Made by a program: the position numbers and the translations under genes. This document shows positions 16,490 to 25,599 of a stretch of DNA of 54,002 nucleotides, one piece after another. The notes below the pieces were generated by a model, which saw only the letters and a list, made by a program, of their open reading frames with translations, did no database searches and was not told the origin of the DNA. The stretch is from Deltaproteobacteria bacterium. GTDB taxonomy: Bacteria; Chloroflexota; Dehalococcoidia; Dehalococcoidales; BS750m-G39. Each line of letters begins with the position of its first letter. Positions within the stretch are counted from its first letter, which is position 1. Location of the stretch: the NCBI GenBank assembly GCA_030603275.1, contig JAUVYB010000010.1:1-54002 (forward strand). Reading direction: 5' to 3'.

Positions 16490-16765
16490 TCTTTACCCGC
16501 CCGCCACCCTTTAAGGAAGCGAGCTAAAGCCCTTTTTGCCCCTCCCCCCATCGGGGTGGTGTCCCCCTTTTCCCCCAAAGTGAGAGAGAGGCATAACCTC
16601 TATCGGGCGGGCGGGTGGGAAAGAAAAACACCTGTAAACAAGGGGGCGGGGGCTTAACCCCCCAAAAGAGTCTTAGAGGTGAAACCTCTTTCGGGCGGGT
16701 GGGTGGGAAGCCGGACAACCAATAAAAAGAGGGGCTAGCGCCCCTCTTAAACACCCCGTTAGATT
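16490..16765. repeat. Cluster of dispersed GC-rich repeats with two G-quadruplex-type motifs
   Basis: This stretch holds GGGCGGGCGGGTGGG at 16605-16619 and GGGCGGGTGGGTGGG at 16693-16707, each preceded by ACCTCT-type sequence and followed by GAAA or GAAG. It also holds a C-rich partner near 16497-16510 and the hairpin GAGGGGC/GCCCCTC at about 16731-16750, followed by TTAAACACCCC. All these motifs recur in other gaps of the window. Confidence 0.7.
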
Positions 16766-16779
16766 AACCCCCGGCTTTC

Positions 16780-16956
16780 TTACTCCCCCCTCATCCCCCA
16801 GAAAGCAAAAGCCAGGCTGACCAGGCCAACGAAATTCACCACGGCAAGAATAATAGTGCAACTTGAAGAGACATCCCAGACAAACTCGTTAAGCAAAAGC
16901 CCTATAGTCCCCGCCGCCACCAGCACAAAGCCACAGATTTTGATGAAGTCTCTCAT
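16780..16956 (-). CDS. Small two-helix membrane protein (58 aa)
   Basis: The 58-codon frame starts MRDFIKICGFVLVAAGTIG and has two hydrophobic helices (about 6-24 and 34-54) joined by a short polar loop, ending GMRGE. The upstream sequence GGTTAAGG gives only a weak ribosome site. Two-helix mini-proteins of this kind are common in Dehalococcoidia genomes (recalled). Function unknown. It lies between the 16S gene and the repeat cluster. Confidence 0.5.
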   Translation of the reverse strand: MRDFIKICGFVLVAAGTIGLLLNEFVWDVSSSCTIILAVVNFVGLVSLAFAFWGMRGE

Positions 16957-17065
16957 AATAAAAAAACCTTAACCCCTGGATAGTGGAAGGAAGGGTAAAA
17001 CGCCAACTTTATAGGTCGGCGACCGACCTAGGAGATAGGGGCGCTAAGCCCCGGTTAATCTCCCT

Positions 17066-18578
<1,513 letters not shown>

Positions 18579-18641
18579 AAACTTTAAAGCTCAGTTAAGA
18601 ACCTTCCTTCCACTATCCAATTGTTAAGGTGCGATTAGAGT

Positions 18642-18677
18642 AACAGAAATAATACCATACTGCCTATTCTTTGTCAA
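18642..18677 (-). promoter_or_regulatory. Sigma-70 promoter of the 16S gene
   Basis: On the minus strand, TTGACA (18672-18677) and TATTAT (18649-18654) stand 17 bases apart, with transcription expected near 18642, about 64 bases ahead of the mature 16S 5' end. Box sequences and spacing are near consensus, as expected of an rRNA promoter. Confidence 0.8.
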
Positions 18678-18711
18678 TATTACAAAGGTCGTGCCCCAGG
18701 CTAGAAAGAGC

Positions 18712-19011
18712 CTAGCTCATCCACTTTCGGGTAGGTATTATCCGGTATATTGTTATCTTGGGTTCCTCGGCAAGACAATCACGGTATTCTTTGATTAGAG
18801 CCAGTCTGGACCTTGATTTTTCCCAATCCCTGAAGTATTCCACATCTTCCCAGGTGGTTATTATGGCCACTATAGAGACATCCTTATCGTTAATCAGGTT
18901 ATCGGAACCCACATAGCCGGGGCAGGTCATAGCGTGCGACCGGAGCTTCAGCAGCATGGGCAACACATCCTTATTCGGTTTCATCTTATACCCGATTATA
19001 ACCTTTACCAT
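18712..19011 (-). CDS. ABM-domain (antibiotic biosynthesis monooxygenase-like) protein
   Basis: The 99-residue protein starting MVKVIIGYKMKPN has the ferredoxin-like ABM fold pattern: a first strand, a helix with LLKLRSHAMTCPGYVGSDNL, strand IVAIITTWEDVEYFRDWEKS, and a final RIIPTRKW. ABM proteins are haem-degrading enzymes, quinol monooxygenases or small dimeric binding proteins; here the activity cannot be set. The ATG at 19011 has GGAG upstream; longer in-frame starts lack one. It lies directly upstream of the 16S promoter on the same strand. Confidence 0.75.
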   Translation of the reverse strand: MVKVIIGYKMKPNKDVLPMLLKLRSHAMTCPGYVGSDNLINDKDVSIVAIITTWEDVEYFRDWEKSRSRLALIKEYRDCLAEEPKITIYRIIPTRKWMS

Positions 19012-19099
19012 CACCCTCATCTCCTCTGTAGTTTTAAGCCAAGCTTCACCACCGCTCAAAGCATTGTAGCCTCTAGCAGGCACGGTGTAAAGTACCCTA

Positions 19100-19255
19100 T
19101 CCCCCCAATTTTATCTTTACCCACCCACCTTTTTGACGGTTCTCTTATTTCCCATGCCCACCCACCCTCATAAGCTCCGCTTCCAGCCCTTTCTCACCCC
19201 ACCCCCGTAAAAGAATTAATAAAGGTTTCACCTCCATTGGGAGGGTGGGTGGGAA
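19100..19255. repeat. Dispersed repeat segment with inverted C-rich/G-rich ends
   Basis: C-rich copies CCCACCCACC (about 19120-19129) and CCCACCCACCC (19157-19167) face GGGAGGGTGGGTGGG at 19239-19253. The sequence CAATTTTATCTTTACCC before the first copy recurs near 16481-16500. The piece with CCTCATAAGCTCCGCTTC is the reverse complement of 25090-25105. This is consistent with a small palindromic mobile or REP-like element. Confidence 0.6.
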
Positions 19256-19292
19256 ATAAAACAAACGCTAAAAACAGACCAAACCCCAAAAT

Positions 19293-19343
19293 TTGACACC
19301 CCTCCAAAGCCTTTGCTATAATAAATTGTTAGACAAGACTAAC
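19293..19343 (+). promoter_or_regulatory. Promoter and DtxR-type operator of the iron-uptake operon
   Basis: TTGACA (19293-19298) and TATAAT (19317-19322) are 18 bases apart. GTTAG-N6-CTAAC (19328-19343) is a perfect inverted repeat lying on the expected start point. The TTAG...CTAA half-sites resemble operators of DtxR/IdeR/MntR repressors, so the first gene of the operon probably represses its own transcription and that of feoAB when metal is replete. Confidence 0.75.
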
Positions 19344-19357
19344 TTTATCAAGCTAAA

Positions 19358-19849
19358 ATGGAAAAACATATGGAAGCAAAGCACAGCGCCAGCATGGAAG
19401 ACTACCTGGAGTCAATACTCATGCTCAGCGAAGGCAAGGAAGCGGTCAGGGTAAGCCAGATGAGCAAGGCGCTGGGGGTCAAGATGCCCAGCGTCACCTC
19501 GGCCCTGACCAAGCTCTCGCAGGAGGGGCTGGTGGAGCACAAAAGGTACGGGCTGGTTCAGCTCACCCCGGAAGGGGAACGAATCGCCCAGGATGTCTTC
19601 CACCGCCACGAGGCACTGCGCCATTTCCTCGCCGAGATACTCAATATTGACCCGGAAACAGCCGTCGACGATGCCTGCAAGATGGAGCACACCATCAGCC
19701 CCGCCACTCAGGAAAAGCTGGCCAAGTTCGTCGAGTTTGTCAGCCAGCCGCCCGAAGGGCAGCCCAGGTGGCTCAAAATCTTTCACCACTATCTCAAGCA
19801 GGCCAAGCTCCCCAAAGAATACGTCACCAGGTGCCTTAAGGAAGACTAA
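19358..19849 (+). CDS. DtxR/MntR-family metal-dependent repressor
   Basis: The 163-residue protein has an N-terminal winged HTH (SMEDYLESILMLSEG...VRVSQMSKALGVKMPSVTSALTKLSQEGLVEH) and a dimerisation domain with the metal-binding pattern HEALRHFLAEIL followed by DDACKMEHTISP, where E, C, E and H supply ligands. No SH3-like third domain is present, as in MntR. It is the first gene of an apparent operon with feoA and feoB and has a matching operator on its promoter, so iron is the likely signal. Confidence 0.92.
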   Translation: MEKHMEAKHSASMEDYLESILMLSEGKEAVRVSQMSKALGVKMPSVTSALTKLSQEGLVEHKRYGLVQLTPEGERIAQDVFHRHEALRHFLAEILNIDPETAVDDACKMEHTISPATQEKLAKFVEFVSQPPEGQPRWLKIFHHYLKQAKLPKEYVTRCLKED

Positions 19850-19926
19850 AATCTCTAGAGGCGTAGAGGTTAATTAAAACCAAAAAAGTATAAGTTCTAG
19901 CGGAAAGGATTAGAGGAAGACTACAT

Positions 19927-20214
19927 ATGCACAGATTCGGAGGCAGGTTCAAGCACCGGTTAATGCCAGAAGGAAACCTGGTAACCCTGGCTCAACTAAA
20001 GAGCGGCCAGAGCGGCACCGTGGCTGATATTCAAGGTGGCCGCCGTATGGCCGACCGCCTTAACGCCCTGGGCATTATCCCGGGCAAGAAGATAACCAAG
20101 ACCAGCGCCATGCTCATGCGGGGACCGGTAACCATTGAGGTGGACCGGGTGGGGGTAGCTATCGGCTTCGGCATGGCCAGTAAGGTAATAGTCAGGCCGG
20201 ACCGGGTTCCATGA
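19927..20214 (+). CDS. feoA: FeoA ferrous-iron transport protein
   Basis: The 95-residue SH3-like protein has the FeoA pattern: LAQLKSGQSGTVADIQGG, RLNALGIIPGKKI and GPVTIEVDRVGVAIGFGMA. FeoA is a small cytoplasmic partner that supports Fe(II) import by FeoB. It ends inside the feoB start (4-base overlap), so the two are coupled. A basic N-terminal extension (MHRFGGRFKHR) of about 18 residues precedes the domain; AGAGGAAG upstream supports the ATG at 19927. Confidence 0.95.
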   Translation: MHRFGGRFKHRLMPEGNLVTLAQLKSGQSGTVADIQGGRRMADRLNALGIIPGKKITKTSAMLMRGPVTIEVDRVGVAIGFGMASKVIVRPDRVP

Positions 20215-21920
20215 CCAGAATACTCCTCATGGGCAATCCCAACGTGGGAAAGAGCGCCCTCTTCTCCCGCCTCACCGGCGTCCAGGCAATTGTCTCCAAC
20301 TACCCCGGCACCACCATAAGCTACACCCGGGGGTATATGAAGCTGGGAGAAGAAACGGCCGAGGTCATTGATGTACCCGGCACCTACACCCTGGAGCCGA
20401 CCTCGGAAGCCGAGGAGATAGCCCTCCAGCTTCTGGATAGCGGCGATATCGTCATCAACGTGGCCAACGCCATCAACCTGGAAAGGAACCTCTACTTAAC
20501 CCTACAGCTGCTGGAGAGAGGCATCCCCATGGTGACGGCTTTAAACCTCTGGGATGATACCAAGCACCGCGGCGTAGATATTAACTTGGAAAAACTGCGG
20601 GAGTTACTGGGGGTGCCGGTCATCCCCACGGTAGCCGTAACCGGAGAAGGGATAAAAGAGCTGGTGGAAAACATCCCCCGGGCCACCTCCCCCCACCGGC
20701 CGCCCGGTACCCGCGATGAGCGCTGGGCAACCATAGGCAAGATTATAGAGCAGGTCCAGCATATCAGCCACCGCCATCACACCTGGCGGGAGCGCCTGGC
20801 CGATGCCAGCGTCAACCCGGTTAGCGGTGGTCTCATCGCCCTAGCCGTTTTAGCCGGCTCCTTCTTCGTGGTGCGCTTCATCGGCGAAGGCTTAATTAAC
20901 TACGTGCTCAACCCCCTGTTCAACACCCTGTGGGCGCCGGTAATTTTAAAGCTAAGCCAGCTGATGGGGGGCGGCGGCTTCCTCCACGACATCGTCATCG
21001 GCAAAATAGCCGGCGGCGAGGTAAACTTTGTCGAGTCATTCGGCCTGCTCACCAGCGGTTTCTACGTCCCCTTCGGCATGGTGCTCCCCTATATCGTCTC
21101 CTTCTACTTCGTGCTGGGTCTATTAGAAGACACCGGCTACCTGCCGCGGCTGGCGGTCTTGATGGATACCATCATGCACAGACTGGGCCTGCACGGCTAC
21201 GCCATTATTCCCACCCTGCTCGGGCTGGGCTGCAACGTTCCGGCGATACTGGCCACCCGCATCCTGGAAAGCAAAAGGGAGCGCCTCATTGCCGCCACCC
21301 TGATATCCATCGCCGTGCCCTGCGCCGCCCTGCAGGCGATGATTTTCGGCCTGGTCGGGGCGCGGGGGTTAGAGTATGTCGCCATCGTCTACGGCACGCT
21401 ATTTATCGTCTGGATTATCCTGGGCCTTATCCTCAACCGCATCGTAAAAGGCTTCAGCCCCGAGCTGCTGATAGAAATACCCCCCTACCGCCTCCCGCCC
21501 CTTCGGACGGTACTGCAAAAGCTGTGGCTCAGGACCTACGGCTTCCTAGCGGAGGCCATCCCCATAATCCTAGGGGCTATCCTGGCAGTCAATGTCCTCT
21601 ATATCCTGGGGGTCTTCAATGCCATCGCCAGCTTCACGGCACCGGTGGTAACCGGTCTTTTGGGACTGCCCAAGGAAGCGGTAACGGCGCTGGTCATCGG
21701 ATTTTTGCGTAAAGACGTAGCTCTGGGAATGCTGGCTCCCCTGGCGCTTACCCCCGAGCAGCTGGTAGTCGGCAGTGTAGTACTGGCCATGCTCTTCCCC
21801 TGCATTGCCACTTTTGTCGTCATGTTCCGGGAGCTGGGAGTGGTAAATATGCTCAAAGCGACCGGGATAATGATTGTGGCCGCGCTGGCCACCGGCGGGA
21901 TACTAAACCTGATACTATGA
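20211..21920 (+). CDS. feoB: FeoB ferrous-iron transporter GTPase
   Basis: The 569-residue protein has an N-terminal G domain with G1 GNPNVGKSALF, G2 YPGTTIS, G3 DVPGTYTL and G4 NLWD, then a short linker and a membrane part of about eight helices containing two Gate motifs (YLPRLAVLMDTIMHR-LGLHGYAIIPTLLGLGCNVPAI). It imports Fe(II) across the membrane. At 569 residues it is shorter than E. coli FeoB (773), with a reduced linker after the G domain and no C-terminal extension. It follows feoA directly; its stop overlaps the convergent BldC-like gene by six bases. Confidence 0.96.
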   Translation: MTRILLMGNPNVGKSALFSRLTGVQAIVSNYPGTTISYTRGYMKLGEETAEVIDVPGTYTLEPTSEAEEIALQLLDSGDIVINVANAINLERNLYLTLQLLERGIPMVTALNLWDDTKHRGVDINLEKLRELLGVPVIPTVAVTGEGIKELVENIPRATSPHRPPGTRDERWATIGKIIEQVQHISHRHHTWRERLADASVNPVSGGLIALAVLAGSFFVVRFIGEGLINYVLNPLFNTLWAPVILKLSQLMGGGGFLHDIVIGKIAGGEVNFVESFGLLTSGFYVPFGMVLPYIVSFYFVLGLLEDTGYLPRLAVLMDTIMHRLGLHGYAIIPTLLGLGCNVPAILATRILESKRERLIAATLISIAVPCAALQAMIFGLVGARGLEYVAIVYGTLFIVWIILGLILNRIVKGFSPELLIEIPPYRLPPLRTVLQKLWLRTYGFLAEAIPIILGAILAVNVLYILGVFNAIASFTAPVVTGLLGLPKEAVTALVIGFLRKDVALGMLAPLALTPEQLVVGSVVLAMLFPCIATFVVMFRELGVVNMLKATGIMIVAALATGGILNLIL

Positions 21921-22169
21921 CCCCTGGCCGTTGTCAGCCTGCCTGCCATCGCCGTGGTTGGCATTAAGCTTAGCCAGGAAGCCAATGATTTCCCCCCGCC
22001 GGTAGCGGCGGTCGCCCCGCGGCGTAATACGGTAGGCCTTTATCAGCCCCCTATTACTCCAGCGCCTCAGGGTATTGGGATGAATATGGAGGATCCGGGC
22101 TACTTCCTGGACCGTCAGCATATTACCCATCTGTCCCTCATCTACCAAATCTTTAACCATGTTGACCAT
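21915..22169 (-). CDS. BldC/MerR-like helix-turn-helix DNA-binding protein
   Basis: The 84-residue protein is almost only a winged HTH: MLTVQEVARILHIHPNTLRRWSNRGLIKAYR followed by the wing PRGDRRYRRGEIIGFL. This is the excisionase/BldC type (HTH_17). The true start may be any of several methionines at 22169, 22160 or 22121. It shares its core with the C-terminal half of the regulator at 33247-33597, so the two are paralogous domains. It is convergent with feoB and divergent from the two-component system; the gap holds a strong operator-like array, its likely target. Confidence 0.8.
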   Translation of the reverse strand: MVNMVKDLVDEGQMGNMLTVQEVARILHIHPNTLRRWSNRGLIKAYRITPRGDRRYRRGEIIGFLAKLNANHGDGRQADNGQGS

Positions 22170-22234
22170 TTATCCCTCATCTACTCTCCACCTAAACTAT
22201 CTTGATAGTAACTTACCTCAGTTCACCTTACAAT

Positions 22235-22344
22235 CACCCAAAGGTACCAATATAGCTACCAAATAGTCATGGTAAAAAAGTACCTAACTTTGGTAAGAAA
22301 GGTTAAGTTAGGTACTTGACTTTGTCCCCTCGGAGAACTATGAT
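22235..22344 (+). promoter_or_regulatory. Two-component operon promoter with a 13-base inverted repeat
   Basis: TTGACT (22316-22321) and TATGAT (22339-22344) are 17 bases apart. Immediately upstream, AAGTACCTAACTT (22278-22290) and AAGTTAGGTACTT (22305-22317) are perfect 13-base inverted arms, the second touching the -35 box. Related TACCAA, GGTAAA, TTTGGTA half-sites continue up to about 22240. The array would serve a dimeric or cooperatively binding regulator. Confidence 0.7.
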
Positions 22345-22398
22345 TATTCCCGCTAAGAAAGCCAAACCGACCACTTAATTTCCCCCCTGGAGCCGGAT

Positions 22399-23592
22399 TT
22401 GAACCACCGCAGAGACCAAATACTCAGCAAATGGCAGGACCGCATCAGCCTCGTCCCCTCCGCCTACCGCTGGTTAGCCCTGGGCATAGCCAGTGCCCAT
22501 ATATTCCTATTCCCCTCCGGCTATTACTCGCTGACACCGCCGCTCTATCTGATTATCGCTGTCGGCATCTACACCCTGCTCAAAACACTACGCCCCCTCC
22601 GCTGGCATGAAAAGAACAGCGCCACCCTGGTTCTCCTCGGCCTGGATATTGTGGTCTGCTTCTTCCTGGTACTAACCACCGCCGGACTCTACAGTCCGTT
22701 CCTGCTCTACAGTCTAGCCCCGGTACTGACGGCGGCCCTGCTTTTAGACCGCGGCATAACCTTCAGCATCACCGCCCTATCGGGGGCTTACGTTATTGCC
22801 GCTCACCTGTTCAACCCCTTCTTCCCCACCCAGCTCTTCCTATCCGAGCTGAGCTACTTCCTGGCCTACATAATAGCCGTTTCCCTGGCGGCCGCCCTGC
22901 CCTACCTCATCAATGTCAACCTCAGACAGCGCCTGCAATACGAGGACATAATCCAGGAGCGGCAGCGGCTATCTCGTGACATCCACGACGGCATCGCCCA
23001 GACCCTCTCCGCTCTGCGCTGGCAGGCCCAGCTCCTAACCCGCCGCCTGAGGGCAATGGGGATCGAGCTGGAGGAGATAAAGCAGCTGGAGGTACTGACG
23101 GAAAAAGCCCGGCTGGATACCAGAGAGTCCATCGAGCTTCTCCGCAGCTACAACGGCGGCGGTTTTCTGCCCAATCTCAAGGGCTACCTTCAGCAGTTCG
23201 GCCAGGAGAACAAACTTATTTTCCACATTGAAACCGAAGATAACCAGCTTCGCCTCGGAGCGCCGGCTGAACTAGAGCTAATGCGCATCTGCCAGGAAGC
23301 CTTAAGCAACGTCAGGAAGCACGCCGGGGCCGGCTATGTCGATATAAAGGTCAAATCAGTGGACAACCACTTTGAGATAAGCATTGCCGATGACGGCTGC
23401 GGCTTTGATGCCCTGGCTTACTACCAGGGCGGGATGCAGACCATAGGCCATGGCCTAGCGGTGATGCAGGAAAGAGCGGAATCTATAGGTGGCAAGCTGA
23501 GAGTGCTGAGTCTGCCGGGAAAAGGCACGGAAGTTCAGATAGAGGTACCGGCAAATAATCAATCGGGAAGGTGGCCATGGCTGAAGCGATAA
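22399..23592 (+). CDS. NarL-type sensor histidine kinase (HisKA_3)
   Basis: The 397-residue protein has six hydrophobic segments over residues 25-170, little or no extracytoplasmic domain, and a cytoplasmic kinase. Its dimerisation/phosphoacceptor box is RLSRDIHDGIAQTL with His196 (HisKA_3, as in DegS/NarX). An ATPase domain follows with ELMRICQEALSNVRKHA, DDGCGFD and GHGLAVMQERAE. The start is TTG at 22399 with GGAG six bases upstream. It overlaps the response regulator by 16 bases. The signal may lie within the membrane or be a quinone or redox state; unknown. Confidence 0.92.
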   Translation: MNHRRDQILSKWQDRISLVPSAYRWLALGIASAHIFLFPSGYYSLTPPLYLIIAVGIYTLLKTLRPLRWHEKNSATLVLLGLDIVVCFFLVLTTAGLYSPFLLYSLAPVLTAALLLDRGITFSITALSGAYVIAAHLFNPFFPTQLFLSELSYFLAYIIAVSLAAALPYLINVNLRQRLQYEDIIQERQRLSRDIHDGIAQTLSALRWQAQLLTRRLRAMGIELEEIKQLEVLTEKARLDTRESIELLRSYNGGGFLPNLKGYLQQFGQENKLIFHIETEDNQLRLGAPAELELMRICQEALSNVRKHAGAGYVDIKVKSVDNHFEISIADDGCGFDALAYYQGGMQTIGHGLAVMQERAESIGGKLRVLSLPGKGTEVQIEVPANNQSGRWPWLKR

Positions 23593-24218
23593 GGGTTCTA
23601 ATTGCAGATGATCACGCCGTAGTCCGTTCCGGGCTGGCCAACATACTGGGGACCGAGCCGGATATCAAGATTATCGGCGAGGCCAAGGACGGCCTGGAAG
23701 CTATACAGAAAGCGGAGGAGCTTAAACCGGATGTCATCCTCATGGATATCTTCATGCCCCGCTGCAGCGGCCTGGAAGCCACGGTAGCCATAAGGCAGAA
23801 ACTGCCCGACGTCAAACTGCTCATCCTCACCATCTCTGACCGTGAGGAAGACCTGTTCAAGGCGCTCAGGTTCGGCGCCCAGGGCTATTTGCTCAAGAGC
23901 GCCAGCGTCACCGAGGTGGTAGAAGCGGTAAAGAAGACAGCCGCCAGCGAGGCCATGCTCTCCCCGGACATTGCCACCAAGCTCGTTGCCGAATTCAACA
24001 GCCGGGCTAACAAGCCCAAGCTCAGCACCCGGGAATCAGAGATTTTGCAGCTCTTAGGCGAGGGGCAGACCAATACCGAAATCGCCCGCCGCCTCTTCAT
24101 CGATGAAAGCACGGTCAGGACCCATTTCCGCCGCATCAGGGATAAACTGCACCTGAGGAACCGCGCCGAGGCTATTGCCTACGCCACCCGCAACCATCTC
24201 CCCACCGCCCCCTACTAA
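23577..24218 (+). CDS. NarL/FixJ-family response regulator
   Basis: The 213-residue regulator has a receiver domain (phosphoacceptor Asp57 in DVILMDIFMPRCSG; conserved lysine in GYLLKSAS) and a LuxR-type HTH (LSTRESEILQLLGEGQTNTEIARRLFIDESTVRTHFRRI). The ATG at 23577 has GGAAGG at good distance; a GTG two codons earlier is possible. It is partnered with the kinase just upstream. Targets are unknown. The DoxX-like gene downstream is convergent (three-base gap) and so not in its operon. Confidence 0.95.
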   Translation: MAEAIRVLIADDHAVVRSGLANILGTEPDIKIIGEAKDGLEAIQKAEELKPDVILMDIFMPRCSGLEATVAIRQKLPDVKLLILTISDREEDLFKALRFGAQGYLLKSASVTEVVEAVKKTAASEAMLSPDIATKLVAEFNSRANKPKLSTRESEILQLLGEGQTNTEIARRLFIDESTVRTHFRRIRDKLHLRNRAEAIAYATRNHLPTAPY

Positions 24219-24221
24219 ACC

Positions 24222-24716
24222 CTACTCTTCTGCCGGGGGGCTTTCCACTATTTCCCGCCAGCGCAGGAACCAGGGGCGCGTATTAAGCAACCTCCCCGGG
24301 TAGCAGAAGTAGACCGCCAGCGCCAGGACAATAAGCCCTATATCCACGTACAGAGAGCCTACCGTTGAAAGCTCACCGGTGAACACCCTGTCCAGTATCC
24401 CCAGGCAGCCGCACGGCTCCTGCCCGAACCCCTGGCCAATCATCCAGCCGTTGTGCATGATAAAGGCGGCGATAAGCAGTGTCGAAATACCGCTCACTAT
24501 CTGTGGGAAAATGCCCACCAGCAGGCACAAGCCCAGCACCAGCTCCACCCAGGGCAGCCAGCTCGCCACCATAGCGGCGGCACCTTCGCTTACAATGTAA
24601 GTCGATATCTGGAGCAGAAAAGCGCTCTGCCCCATCAGCTTACCCACCCCGGCGGTGAGAAACACCAGTGCCAGCAGTATGCTAGCCACAAAGGCAATCC
24701 AGTATCTGTAACGCAT
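24222..24716 (-). CDS. DoxX/MauE-family membrane protein
   Basis: The 164-residue four-helix membrane protein has the DoxX/MauE signature FLTAGVGKLMGQ in helix 1, WVELVLGLCLLVGIFP in the second region, and EPCGCLGILDR, a CGCLG motif that is typical of the MauE/redox-associated subgroup. Such proteins work with thiol or quinone redox partners. No methylamine genes are near. It is a single gene on the minus strand; a ribosome site GGAGGG precedes the ATG at 24716. Confidence 0.8.
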   Translation of the reverse strand: MRYRYWIAFVASILLALVFLTAGVGKLMGQSAFLLQISTYIVSEGAAAMVASWLPWVELVLGLCLLVGIFPQIVSGISTLLIAAFIMHNGWMIGQGFGQEPCGCLGILDRVFTGELSTVGSLYVDIGLIVLALAVYFCYPGRLLNTRPWFLRWREIVESPPAEE

Positions 24717-24830
24717 ATTCCCCTCCGTTGGCTTTAAAACTCCCTTTAGCCAGCTATGTTAACCCCCCGCCCCGCCCCCTGTCAATGACATACTTTACCA
24801 ACTTTACCCCAGATTATTTTTATTTATTTA

Positions 24831-24960
24831 CGGGGGCCCCCGAAAAAACTTTGTTTTTTTGGGGTTAGAAACCCTATCCCCTTTATCCCCTTCCCCTTGG
24901 CAAGGGGAAGGGGAATATATTTTTAAAAAGAGGGGGCTTCGCCCCCTCTCAAACACCTCT
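24831..24960. repeat. Composite intergenic repeat, copy 1
   Basis: The element has three parts: hairpin CCCCGAAAAAAC-NNN-GTTTTTTTGGGG, then GTTAGAAACCCTATCCCC with CCTTCCCCTTGG/AAGGGGAAGG arms, then GAGGGGGC-TTC-GCCCCCTC followed by AAACACC. A second copy with the same order lies at 33742-33870; loops and a few bases differ. Confidence 0.8.
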
Positions 24961-25396
24961 GTTCTTTAGCCCCTCCTTTTCCCCCCTTGAAGAAGAAATT
25001 GATAGAAGTATCACTTCTGTAGGGCGGGTGGGTGGAAAAGAAAGAGAACCGTTTAAGGGGGGCAGGGGGCGTAACCCCCCAAAGTCTTAGAAGCGGAGCT
25101 TATGAGGGCGGGTGGGTGGGAAACATAACGACCCTTAAAATAAGGAAGCGTCAACCTCCCCCTTTCGTAAAGGGGGACTAAGGGGGATTTCCTCCCCATA
25201 ACCCCCACCAAAGAAGTATTGACATCAGGCCAAAAACCTGCCCCCTCCCCAAAAAAATTACCCGGCCCCGCAGGTCGGGCGTAACCCCCCGACCCCAAAG
25301 TTTTAAAGGCTAAAACGGGGCCACCCTTAAAAACAAAGCTCTTTTGGGCTAAAAGACAACTGTCCAAACCACTGTTGCCAGATGTGTCTACCCCTC

Positions 25397-25428
25397 TGTC
25401 ACGGAAAAGATGTCACGGAAACGTGACA
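25397..25428 (+). promoter_or_regulatory. Palindromic operator candidate before the fibre cluster
   Basis: TGTCACGGAAA occurs twice in tandem (25397-25407 and 25411-25421). The second copy forms the perfect palindrome TGTCACGGAAACGTGACA (25411-25428). It lies about 175 bases before the first fibre gene, a good position for a regulator of the operon. Confidence 0.5.
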
Positions 25429-25531
25429 AAACTTCATCATTTTGATTAGGTAGAAATCACCATAGGGGGGACATACTAATGGGCTATACTCCTTTACAAT
25501 TAGTACTAGCCTTCAAAATAGATGGCTTATG

Positions 25532-25580
25532 CCCTGGTCGATTCTCTAGGGAATCCCTGAGAGGGGTATTAGAAAATAAC
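25532..25580 (+). promoter_or_regulatory. Conserved structured mRNA leader, copy 1
   Basis: CCCTG-(10)-TAGGG forms a hairpin around GTCGATTCTC, followed by AATCCCTGAGAGGGGTATT, which can form a second one, then AGAAAATAAC. A second copy precedes the next gene (26316-26364) with base-pair-preserving changes in the first stem. The gene's ribosome site (AAAAAGGGTG) lies about 10 bases beyond. Confidence 0.6.
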
Positions 25581-25599
25581 CTTTAAAAAGGGTGAAAAA

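Larger units (their letters stand above)
24717..25599. other. Long intergenic repeat field upstream of the fibre cluster
   Basis: This gap of 883 bases has no convincing gene. It contains a composite repeat (24831-24960), G-run motifs at 25022-25035 and 25106-25120, CT/AG-rich hairpins near 25155-25190, a palindrome at 25411-25428, and a structured leader at 25532-25580 ahead of the first fibre gene. An ORF-like minus frame near 25053-25367 is low-complexity and not credible. Confidence 0.6.

Noticed and set aside
25053-25367. A 104-codon minus-strand frame in the repeat field
   Set aside because: The peptide is low-complexity and made of repeat sequence, with no ribosome site.
25532-25580. 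Known riboswitch classes (cyclic-di-GMP, glnA, guanidine) for the duplicated leader
   Set aside because: None of the conserved cores I know is present; only the internal covariation is supported.
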